Counted from the stretch's first letter, positions 1-5,231 are shown. The stretch is DNA of 5,254 bases from Candidatus Caenarcanum sp. (GCA_020720345.1 DYOT01000101.1:1-5254), one strand, 5' to 3'. Notes: generated from the letters alone by a model not told the origin. Program-made: numbers and translations.

Positions 1-46
1 TAAACCAGAAAACTAATTTAAGTCGGGCAAAGTAAAAAATGACTTT

Positions 47-77
47 TTGTATTTTATAGTTAAAATGTTTTTATACT
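47..77 (+). promoter_or_regulatory. possible sigma-70-type promoter for the small gene and D-aminopeptidase
   Basis: A TTGTAT box at 47-52 and a TATACT box at 72-77 (5 of 6 matches to TATAAT) lie 19 bp apart. That is slightly longer than the preferred 17 bp. Initiation near 84 would leave a leader of about 30 nt before the small gene at 115. The surrounding DNA is AT-rich, so chance matches are common and this is only a candidate. Confidence 0.3.
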
Positions 78-103
78 CATTTGGTCTACCTGTAGGAATA
101 ATT

Positions 104-107
104 GGAG
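104..107 (+). promoter_or_regulatory. ribosome binding site of the 82-residue small gene
   Basis: GGAG at 104-107 (within GGAGAAG) sits 7 nt upstream of the ATG at 115. This is good Shine-Dalgarno spacing. It is the main evidence that the small reading frame is translated and that the ATG at 115 is its start. Confidence 0.6.
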
Positions 108-114
108 AAGTATA

Positions 115-363
115 ATGTTTAGCAATATGGTTAATGTTATAAATAAAGCCTTTCAACCGATGTTTGCTCAAAATACCCAGCCTGTCAGGTTCAATCCAAA
201 ACCTGCAATCAGTGAAAATCCCTTCGCCACGCCATTTATTACTGTACAGAATAAGAGACAAGAATTTTACGGCAGAAATAATCCGGTACAGGGAGGCTAT
301 TTCGCAGGGTATTACAACGGAAAACAGAATATTGTCGGAAGAAAGATTTTTATAGATGTCTAA
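115..363 (+). CDS. small Asn-rich hypothetical protein (82 aa), coupled to the D-aminopeptidase gene
   Basis: I do not recognise a family. The 82-residue product has 11 Asn, many Gln, Pro, Phe and Tyr, only three acidic residues and nine Lys/Arg, so it should be basic. There is no signal peptide, transmembrane segment or cysteine. The N-terminal ~15 residues could form a short amphipathic helix. Residues 20-50 look extended and Pro/Asn-rich (NPKP, NPFATPF). The C-terminus is Gly/Tyr-rich (GGYFAGYYNGK at 60-70) and ends in a hydrophobic RKIFIDV. A GGAG Shine-Dalgarno lies 7 nt before the ATG. The stop codon at 361-363 overlaps the start of the D-aminopeptidase gene by 8 bp, suggesting one transcript and translational coupling. 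It could be a short regulatory or accessory protein, or a leader whose translation opens the next start. Function is unknown; that it is a real gene is inferred from RBS and overlap. Confidence 0.6.
   Translation: MFSNMVNVINKAFQPMFAQNTQPVRFNPKPAISENPFATPFITVQNKRQEFYGRNNPVQGGYFAGYYNGKQNIVGRKIFIDV
337..345 (+). promoter_or_regulatory. purine-rich RBS of the D-aminopeptidase gene inside the preceding gene
   Basis: GGAAGAAAG at 337-345 lies 10 nt before the ATG at 356, within the coding sequence of the small upstream gene. It is a weak, somewhat distant Shine-Dalgarno. Ribosomes terminating at 361-363 probably help initiation at 356. The site supports the ATG at 356 as start, because the protein aligns from its first residues with the M55 family. 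Confidence 0.45.
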
Positions 364-1168
364 AATATATATTTCAGCGGATCTGGAAGGTGTTAATGGG
401 GTAGTTTATCCGCACCAAATTGAAACGTCAGATGAAGGGTATAAATACACCCGCAAACAGCAACATAAAGAACTTAATTGTATTATTAAAGCACTTTTGG
501 AAGCTGGTATAACTCATATAACATTAAATGACGCACATGGAAGAATGGATAATCTTGTTCTTTCAGACTTAAATCCTAAAATTGAATTGATTACAGGCAA
601 GCCCAAGCCCATTTCCATGCTTGCAGGGCTTGACGAAAGCTATGATTATGTAATTTTTACCGGCTATCATGCCAGAGCAGGCTCTGAAAAAGGAGTTTTA
701 GCCCATACATTCTCACATATTTACAAAAATATTAAGCTTAATGAAGTTTCTGTTGGAGAAATTGAACTTAATGCTCTTTATGCAGGGATTAAAAAAGTAC
801 CTGTAGCTATGGTTACAGGTGATTATGTTACTTGCGAACAGGCGAAAGACGTCCTTAAAAATGTCACTATTGTCTGTGTTAAAAAAGCAATTTCCACAAC
901 AGCTGCAATTTGCCGACCGGAAGATGATTTATTTGAAGATCTGAGGAATAAAACTTTAGAGCTGTCTAATAATAGAGATAGTTTGATTTTGTATACACAA
1001 AATCCTCCTTATAAGCTTGAAATAGAATTTATTAACAGGAATATGGCTGATATTGCTGAACTGCTTCCGGCACTAAAAAGAATTTCAGACACCTCTGTTG
1101 TTTATAGTTCAGAAAATTATGAAGAAGTTTATAAGTTTTTACAATTTTTAACTGCTACGATTCACTAA
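356..1168 (+). CDS. dppA: M55 family D-aminopeptidase (DppA-like)
   Basis: This is a zinc aminopeptidase of peptidase family M55. The type member, Bacillus subtilis DppA, removes N-terminal D-amino acids from peptides such as D-Ala-D-Ala and is cytoplasmic. The 270-residue length is close to DppA (about 274). The metal-ligand motifs are all present: Asp9 and Glu11 in the N-terminal SADLEGVNG, His61 in NDAHGRMDNL, His105 in GYHARAG and Glu135 in VGEIELNA. His117 in LAHTFSH matches the proposed catalytic histidine of DppA. No signal peptide or membrane segment is visible, so a cytosolic role in D-Ala peptide salvage or turnover is likely. No dipeptide transporter genes adjoin it, unlike in the B. 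subtilis dpp operon. It probably shares a transcript with the small gene upstream. Its 3' end overlaps the convergent kinase gene by 14 bp, with no terminator between. Family assignment is firm; the exact substrate is inferred. Confidence 0.93.
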   Translation: MSKIYISADLEGVNGVVYPHQIETSDEGYKYTRKQQHKELNCIIKALLEAGITHITLNDAHGRMDNLVLSDLNPKIELITGKPKPISMLAGLDESYDYVIFTGYHARAGSEKGVLAHTFSHIYKNIKLNEVSVGEIELNALYAGIKKVPVAMVTGDYVTCEQAKDVLKNVTIVCVKKAISTTAAICRPEDDLFEDLRNKTLELSNNRDSLILYTQNPPYKLEIEFINRNMADIAELLPALKRISDTSVVYSSENYEEVYKFLQFLTATIH

Positions 1169-2111
1169 ACTTTTCAATAGCAAGCATTGCAGCGCCTATA
1201 ATACCGGCATTATTTCCTGCGCTGGCATTCATTATTCTTGTCTTTGTAATATTGCATCTTTTATCAAGTTTTTTGTTTAAGTCGTCAAAATCAATGAATT
1301 TTGCCATGCCACCGCTTAAAACTATGCTTTCAGGGTCAAAAACATTGGTTAAGCTGATTAATCCCATTAAAACAAATTCAAGCCATGCTTCATGAATCTT
1401 TATACAAAATTCATCTCCTTGCTTAATGCCAGAAATAATATCGTGGGTGGTTAATTTGTCTACATTTTTGTCTTTTAAGAATTCCGACCTATATTCAAGA
1501 GGAATTTTAGAAGCCATTTCTCTTGCTGTAATTGCGTAACCTGTGCCTGAAGCGTAAGCTTCCCAGCAATCCCAATCACCGCATGTACATTGTCTTTTCT
1601 TTTCCCATGAAAGAGGTATGTGTCCAACTTCTGCTGCCGCTCCAGATTTACCCCTGAGGAGTTTTCCGTCCACAATAATGCCTCCCCCTACTCCAGTACC
1701 GAGAGTTATTGTGATTGTATTCATTTGCCCCTTTGCGGCTCCTACTTTGAATTCCGCATAAGCTGCCGCATTGGCATCATTTTCCAGAAGCGTTTTTGTA
1801 TTAAATTTTTTTTCTATTTCTTCTTTTAAATTAATATCCGAATATCCATTTGGGAGGTTTCCTGTAGAACTTATAACTTTTGTGTTTTCCCTATTTACAG
1901 CTCCTGCCGTGGCTATTCCGATTGAGGTTGGCGCAAATTCAGAGACCAGTGCTTCTGTTCCGTTTAAAACTGTTTCTAAAATCCCTTTTGCGGATTTAGG
2001 TGTATTATAAGTCAGAATTTGGCTGATAATTTCACCATTCTGAACGCATGCCATGCTTATTTTTGTTCCGCCTATATCAATTCCAAGAGCGATTCTATTG
2101 TTTTCAGACAT
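1155..2111 (-). CDS. ROK family sugar kinase, probably ManNAc kinase or glucokinase
   Basis: This is a 318-residue ROK (repressor/ORF/kinase) sugar kinase without the N-terminal helix-turn-helix of ROK repressors, so it is an enzyme and not a regulator. The N-terminal phosphate loop is DIGGTK (12-17). The catalytic Asp is Asp112 in ENDANAAA (110-117). LGTGVGGG spans 137-144 and EVGH 161-164. The zinc site is His164 with Cys175, Cys177 and Cys182. The zinc motif reads CTCGDWDCWE, with Asp in place of the usual Gly before the third Cys. A second glycine pair (LSGGMA, 265-270) is the C-terminal nucleotide-binding element. The start is supported by AGAGGA on the minus strand (2125-2120), 8 nt before the ATG. 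The nanE gene lies 253 bp upstream on the same strand, which favours N-acetylmannosamine kinase (NanK-like) activity. Sequence alone cannot separate this from glucokinase or GlcNAc kinase. The product is presumably cytosolic. Confidence 0.92.
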   Translation of the reverse strand: MSENNRIALGIDIGGTKISMACVQNGEIISQILTYNTPKSAKGILETVLNGTEALVSEFAPTSIGIATAGAVNRENTKVISSTGNLPNGYSDINLKEEIEKKFNTKTLLENDANAAAYAEFKVGAAKGQMNTITITLGTGVGGGIIVDGKLLRGKSGAAAEVGHIPLSWEKKRQCTCGDWDCWEAYASGTGYAITAREMASKIPLEYRSEFLKDKNVDKLTTHDIISGIKQGDEFCIKIHEAWLEFVLMGLISLTNVFDPESIVLSGGMAKFIDFDDLNKKLDKRCNITKTRIMNASAGNNAGIIGAAMLAIEKFSES

Positions 2112-2119
2112 TCAGTTAT

Positions 2120-2125
2120 TCCTCT
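2120..2125 (-). promoter_or_regulatory. ribosome binding site of the ROK kinase gene
   Basis: On the minus strand AGAGGA ends 8 nt before the ATG at 2111-2109. This fixes the start used here. It lies just inside the gene-proximal end of the repeat region that begins at about 2131. Confidence 0.6.
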
Positions 2126-2132
2126 TGTTGTC

Positions 2133-2225
2133 ACCCTGAACTTGCGGATTGCGAGCTGAGGGCAGAGAATCTGGCTTTGCCAGTTCGTCGCCCGTTACGA
2201 GCGAGCAACCAAGATGTTTCAGGGT
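2133..2225. repeat. long imperfect hairpin element 1 (ACCCTGAA ... TTCAGGGT)
   Basis: Five helices nest one inside another: ACCCTGAA 2133-2140 with TTCAGGGT 2218-2225, CTTG 2141-2144 with CAAG 2210-2213, TTGC 2149-2152 with GCAA 2205-2208, GGGC 2160-2163 with GCCC 2190-2193, and CTGGC 2171-2175 with GCCAG 2179-2183 around a TTT loop. That is 25 base pairs over 93 nt. The outer TGTCACCCTGAAC / TTTCAGGGTCT sequences resemble a palindromic repeat widespread in bacterial genomes, which gives CHPEL...SGS peptides when translated. The element lies between nanE and the ROK kinase gene and would be transcribed if they are cotranscribed. It is visibly more GC-rich than its surroundings, which suggests a mobile or REP-like origin. 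Copy number elsewhere is unknown. Confidence 0.7.
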
Positions 2226-2243
2226 CTATCCAACGTTTGAAAA

Positions 2244-2323
2244 ATGCTGAAAGCAGCTTTGCTGCCAGATAAGTAACGTTAAATGAATCGATTACTAAAC
2301 CACGTGCGTTAGCACTTCAGCAT
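2244..2323. repeat. 80-nt cloverleaf-like inverted-repeat element 2
   Basis: An outer 8-bp stem, ATGCTGAA 2244-2251 with TTCAGCAT 2316-2323, closes three internal hairpins. They are GCAGC/GCTGC (2253-2265, TTT loop), AGTAACG/CG-TTACT (2272-2278 with 2289-2296, one bulged A at 2291) and GTGC/GCAC (2304-2315, loop GTTA). This can fold as a four-way junction on either strand. It is not a tRNA, since it has no 7-nt anticodon loop and no TTCRA T-loop. It lies directly next to element 1, 41 bp downstream (minus sense) of the nanE stop codon. The function is unknown; processing, stabilisation of the nanE message or a mobile repeat are possible. Confidence 0.55.
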
Positions 2324-2364
2324 AACAATTGTACTACAATAAAAAATTATACTTAAATTATTAC

Positions 2365-3060
2365 TTATTTACATGCATCAACGAATCTTTTTGTAATAAT
2401 CTGCGGTCTTGTTACAGCAGAACCGATTACAACAGAATAAGCCCCTATTTTAAAGGCTTTTCTAACATGTTCAACAGTCCATACTCTTCCTTCTAAAATT
2501 ACAGGAGCGTCAATGCTTTTTATCAGGCTTTCAAGAAGCTCGAAATCAGGTTCTCCGTTATTTTTATCCAGAGTTTCCTGAGTATACCCTGAAAGGGTAG
2601 TAGAAATTATATCAGCGCCCATAAGTCGACACATTATGCCTTCTTGCGCAGTAGCACAGTCAACCATAACAGGCTTATTAAGTTCTTTATGTATTTTATC
2701 TATAAGTCCGGCAAGATTTTCTTGTGGTCTTTTTCTGGAAGTTCCGTCTATTGCAATAATATCAGCCCCCGCCTCAGAAATTTTCTTTGCATCTTCAAAA
2801 GTTGGCGTAATATAAACAATCTCTTTCCAGTTATCAAGAAGGGGATCGGGCTTTGTAATCCCTATTACAGGAATAGAAGGAAACAGTTTTTTTGTTTCCT
2901 TTATATCTTTAACTCCTGCAAGCCTTAAACCTGCTGCTCCACCCTGCACTACTGATTTAATAATGCTTAAAATGCACTTATCTTCATAAATTGGGTCGCC
3001 AGAACTCGATTGACAGGAAATAATTATTTTTTTGTTTATTTTTTTGATAATTTCATTCAT
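2365..3060 (-). CDS. nanE: N-acetylmannosamine-6-phosphate 2-epimerase
   Basis: NanE converts ManNAc-6-P to GlcNAc-6-P in sialic acid and ManNAc catabolism. GlcNAc-6-P is then deacetylated (NagA) and deaminated (NagB) into glycolysis. The 231-residue length matches the usual 220-235. The protein is a cytosolic TIM barrel. Visible hallmarks are IISCQ (13-17) at the first strand, the Arg46 region (GLRLAGV), IGITKPD with Lys70 as the catalytic lysine, IIAIDGT (101-107), Asp134 in MVDCAT, TTLSGYT (154-160), Glu190 in ILEGR and the phosphate-binding VIGSAVTRP (211-219). The Gln17, Arg46, Lys70, Asp134 and Glu190 set corresponds to the active site described for Clostridium perfringens NanE. No NanA lyase or transporter is in the window. 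The chosen ATG fits the family N-terminus, but the preceding ~18 nt are nearly all A/T with no Shine-Dalgarno. The ROK kinase gene lies downstream on the same strand. Confidence 0.95.
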   Translation of the reverse strand: MNEIIKKINKKIIISCQSSSGDPIYEDKCILSIIKSVVQGGAAGLRLAGVKDIKETKKLFPSIPVIGITKPDPLLDNWKEIVYITPTFEDAKKISEAGADIIAIDGTSRKRPQENLAGLIDKIHKELNKPVMVDCATAQEGIMCRLMGADIISTTLSGYTQETLDKNNGEPDFELLESLIKSIDAPVILEGRVWTVEHVRKAFKIGAYSVVIGSAVTRPQIITKRFVDACK

Positions 3061-3273
3061 TTTTTTATTGTGATTAATTATTTAATTTCAATTTTAATAG
3101 AAATGATTAATTAATAAAAGTTAAAAATAATTATAACTAAAATTTTAAAATACTTGTTTTTTTATTATGTTTTTGGTTATTTAATTATATGCCTTAAAAA
3201 ACAACTTAAAAGAAGAGATTATAAAATTTTTAAGTAAAGTTTTTTATAAGTACAGGGCAATATTTATATAGAA

Positions 3274-3294
3274 ACTTCTTTTCAAATAAGAAGT
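3274..3294 (+). promoter_or_regulatory. hairpin in the 5' leader of the branching enzyme gene
   Basis: ACTTCTT (3274-3280) pairs with AAGAAGT (3288-3294) around a 7-nt loop. A second weaker stem follows, AAAAG (3296-3300) with CTTTT (3307-3311), ending 6 nt before the Shine-Dalgarno. They would be in the mRNA leader if transcription starts upstream. They are not terminator-like: GC is low and no T-tract follows. A stabilising or translation-modulating role is only a guess. Confidence 0.3.
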
Positions 3295-3317
3295 CAAAAG
3301 AAAAAACTTTTACTATC

Positions 3318-3322
3318 GGAGG
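3318..3322 (+). promoter_or_regulatory. strong ribosome binding site of the branching enzyme gene
   Basis: A consensus GGAGG lies 5 nt before the ATG at 3328. It is the best Shine-Dalgarno in the window and fixes the start codon. It contrasts with the divergent nanE gene, which has none. Confidence 0.75.
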
Positions 3323-3327
3323 ACAAA

Positions 3328-5037
3328 ATGTCAACAGGTTCATTTGTATTTATGCTTCACAGTCATTTACCGTATTATAGAAAAGCCGGTATGTGGCCTT
3401 TCGGTGAAGAAAACCTTTATGAATGTATGGCTGAAACGTATATTCCTATTTTAAACGCAATAAACGAATTATACGAGCAGGGCATTCAGGCAAAATTAAC
3501 CATAGGGCTAACTCCAATATTAGCCGAACAACTTAACGATGATCACTTAAAATATGGGTTTGAAACCTATTTAAACACAAGAATTGAAGCGGTTTCCGGA
3601 GATTTAACACGTTATCCGAATGACAGCGTGGCTCATTCACAACACCTTGAATTTCTTGCAAAATTTTATTATGGCTGGTACTCGAATATAAAAGACAATT
3701 TCATGAATAAATACAACAGAGATTTAATTGCAGAATTTAAAAGACTTCAGGATCTTGGTTGTATAGAAATTACTACTTCATCGGCAACACACGGATTTTC
3801 GCCGTTATTGGCTACTGATACCAACTTAAACGCACAATTCAAGGTTGGTGCTGAATCTTACAAAAGACTTTTCGGAAAAAAAGCAAGAGGAGCATGGCTT
3901 CCTGAGTGTGCTTATAGACCAGGATACGAAGCAACTTCTCCAGAAGGAAAAAAATATCACAGACCAGCTATTGAAGTATTCCTTCAAAACAATGATATAG
4001 AGTATTTCTTTGTAGAATCCCACCAGCTGGAAGGCGGTGTTTCCGTCGGAAGCAGAAGGTCAATAGGTATATACGGAAATATTGAATATATTCCTCTTCC
4101 TGCAAGACCATCAACAGGGTTAAGTACATATGAAGCTTATTGGCTGCCTGAAGCACAGGTTGCAGTTATGGGAAGAAACCACGAAGCAGGTTATCAAGTA
4201 TGGTCAGCTGCTGACGGTTATCCCGGCGACGGCTGCTATAGAGAATTCCATAAAAAAGATGACAATTCAGGAATGCATTATTGGAGATTGACCAGCCCAA
4301 CAACTGATCTTGGCGATAAAATGCTTTATGATCCGGTTCTGGCAATGTCAAAAATTAATGAAAACTCTGATCATTATGTAAACGTTCTTTATCACAGATT
4401 AAATGACCATAAAAAAGCTACCGGAAAAGAAGGACTCGTAATGGTTTCCTTTGATGCAGAATTATTTGGTCACTGGTGGTTTGAAGGTGTTGAGTTCATA
4501 AAACAAGTAATTATGAAACTCGATAAAACAATAAAAAGACAGACAGCAAGTGAATACCTTGATGAAAACCCGCCAACAACGGCAGTTTCTCTCCCCGAAA
4601 GCTCATGGGGACAGGGTGGACATTTCTGGGTATGGCAAAATCATCAAACAGAATGGATGTGGCCTATTATCCACTCTGCTGAAAAAAGAATTTCCAATAT
4701 TGTCGGAAAATATCCAACAATTCCTGAAGATAAAGTTCTTCACAGAGCGCTTAATCAGCTCGCTAGAGAAAATCTGCTTATGCAGAGCAGTGATTGGCCT
4801 TTCCTTATTACAACATGGCAGGCTAGAGATTATGCTGTTGAAAGATTCAGAAAACATCAGGAAAACTTTGAAAAACTTGCTTCAATGATTGAGAACAATT
4901 CTATTGATGAAGGTTATCTTGAATCAGTCGAATCAGTTAACAATGCCTTCCCTGTTATAGATTACAGAGTCTATACAGAAATCCATGAAGGTGTTTTACC
5001 TCAAAATGAAGGAGCTTTATACCCGCTTTATTCATAA
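3328..5037 (+). CDS. GH57 (DUF1957) 1,4-alpha-glucan branching enzyme
   Basis: GH57 branching enzymes create alpha-1,6 branches in glycogen by cleaving and transferring alpha-1,4 chains; they act in the cytosol. The 569-residue protein shows the five GH57 conserved regions in order: HSHLPY (11-16), ATHGFSPLL (153-161), WLPECAY (190-196) with Glu193 as the expected nucleophile, FDAELFGHWWFEG (375-387) with Asp376 as the expected acid/base, and SSWGQGGHFWVWQN (425-438). The C-terminal DUF1957 helical region includes NQLARENLLMQSSDWPFLI (476-494). This layout and length match the characterised Thermococcus kodakarensis/Thermus thermophilus type enzymes, including the shorter C-terminus of the bacterial forms. 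There is no signal peptide. The start is fixed by GGAGG 5 nt upstream. The gene has its own leader and an intrinsic terminator 16 bp after the stop, so it is probably monocistronic; no glgA, glgC or glgP lies nearby. Amylopullulanase-like GH57 members are less likely given the intact DUF1957 part. Confidence 0.93.
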   Translation: MSTGSFVFMLHSHLPYYRKAGMWPFGEENLYECMAETYIPILNAINELYEQGIQAKLTIGLTPILAEQLNDDHLKYGFETYLNTRIEAVSGDLTRYPNDSVAHSQHLEFLAKFYYGWYSNIKDNFMNKYNRDLIAEFKRLQDLGCIEITTSSATHGFSPLLATDTNLNAQFKVGAESYKRLFGKKARGAWLPECAYRPGYEATSPEGKKYHRPAIEVFLQNNDIEYFFVESHQLEGGVSVGSRRSIGIYGNIEYIPLPARPSTGLSTYEAYWLPEAQVAVMGRNHEAGYQVWSAADGYPGDGCYREFHKKDDNSGMHYWRLTSPTTDLGDKMLYDPVLAMSKINENSDHYVNVLYHRLNDHKKATGKEGLVMVSFDAELFGHWWFEGVEFIKQVIMKLDKTIKRQTASEYLDENPPTTAVSLPESSWGQGGHFWVWQNHQTEWMWPIIHSAEKRISNIVGKYPTIPEDKVLHRALNQLARENLLMQSSDWPFLITTWQARDYAVERFRKHQENFEKLASMIENNSIDEGYLESVESVNNAFPVIDYRVYTEIHEGVLPQNEGALYPLYS

Positions 5038-5053
5038 TTAAATCGTATTAAAT

Positions 5054-5088
5054 AAAAGAGAGGTTTGCAAATGCAAACCTCTCTTTTT
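5054..5088 (+). terminator. intrinsic terminator of the branching enzyme gene, symmetrical
   Basis: A perfect 16-bp stem, 5054-5069 with 5072-5087, carries AGAGAGGTTTGCA and its complement around a tight loop, followed by TTTTT (5084-5088). It begins 16 bp after the stop codon. The arm is preceded by AAAA, so the minus strand reads the same way with a T-tract. It could therefore also terminate a convergent gene entering from the right of the window. Confidence 0.92.
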
Positions 5089-5100
5089 AGTGTTAAATTG

Positions 5101-5231
5101 TTAGAAGCTGTCTTGTTAAAGCCTGCAAGACGGGCAAAGCCCGATCTTTCAGCTTTAACCGCAGTCCTTAAGCGAGCCTTCTGCTTAAAGCATTTCTAGC
5201 TAATTTTATGTTTTAACCAGACAGGCTCTTA
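5101..5231. repeat. 131-bp element 3 with imperfect terminal inverted repeats (MITE- or REP-like)
   Basis: The ends 5101-5120 and 5212-5231 are inverted repeats matching at 16 of 20 positions without gaps; the shared core is CTGTCTnGTTAAA. Inside are a long hairpin (5115-5159) and a smaller one, TTAAGC 5168-5173 with GCTTAA 5183-5188. Both ends carry a TA dinucleotide (5102-5103 and 5230-5231), as might be left by a TA-targeting transposase, but this is too short to prove a target duplication. There is no open reading frame. The element lies right after the terminator, a typical neutral landing site. Its core hairpin resembles those of elements 1 and 2. Confidence 0.55.
5115..5159. repeat. 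19-bp bulged hairpin inside element 3 (GTTAAAGC ... GCTTTAAC)
   Basis: GTTAAAG 5115-5121 pairs with CTTTAAC 5153-5159, CTG 5123-5125 with CAG 5150-5152, AAGA 5127-5130 with TCTT 5145-5148, and CGGGC 5131-5135 with GCCCG 5139-5143 around an AAA loop. Only bulges at 5122 and 5144 and one mismatch (5126/5149) interrupt the stem. No T-tract follows, so it is not a canonical terminator. Confidence 0.65.

Larger units (their letters stand above)
3061..3327. promoter_or_regulatory. AT-rich divergent intergenic region between nanE and the branching enzyme gene
   Basis: Both flanking genes must be transcribed outward from this 267-bp stretch. It is overwhelmingly A/T and I find no convincing -35/-10 pair. 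Candidate -10 boxes for the branching enzyme gene are TATAAA (3220-3225) and TATATA (3265-3270), without good -35 partners. TATAAT on the minus strand at 3130-3135 is a candidate for nanE. A 10-bp direct repeat, TGATTAATTA, occurs at 3071-3080 and 3104-3113 immediately upstream of nanE. The part next to the branching enzyme gene contains two small hairpins. No gene is seen here. Confidence 0.5.

Noticed and set aside
164..355. 63-codon plus-strand frame inside the small gene at 115-363.
   Set aside because: No RBS, and it overlaps in another frame the small gene, which has a good RBS and couples to the next start.
2048..2272. Plus-strand frame of 74 codons running antisense to the kinase start and through element 1, giving a CHPEL...QDVSGS peptide.
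   Set aside because: The peptide is the usual translation of a palindromic nucleotide repeat; there is no RBS and half of the frame is antisense to a well-supported gene.
2244..2323. Cloverleaf-like fold considered as a tRNA gene.
   Set aside because: No 7-nt anticodon loop, no TTCRA T-loop and no CCA-compatible acceptor arrangement; the third hairpin has a 4-nt loop.
2644..2928. 94-codon plus-strand frame antisense to nanE.
   Set aside because: It lies wholly within nanE, whose motifs are continuous; the predicted peptide is low-complexity Asn/Ser/Phe without family features.
4550..4888. 112-codon plus-strand frame and several minus-strand frames within the branching enzyme gene.
   Set aside because: They are shadows of a gene with intact GH57 motifs throughout; none has a recognisable product or RBS.
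5101..5231. Element 3 considered as a second transcription terminator or CRISPR repeat.
   Set aside because: Its hairpins have no following T-tract, and there is no regularly spaced direct repeat; the inverted ends fit a MITE/REP-like element better.
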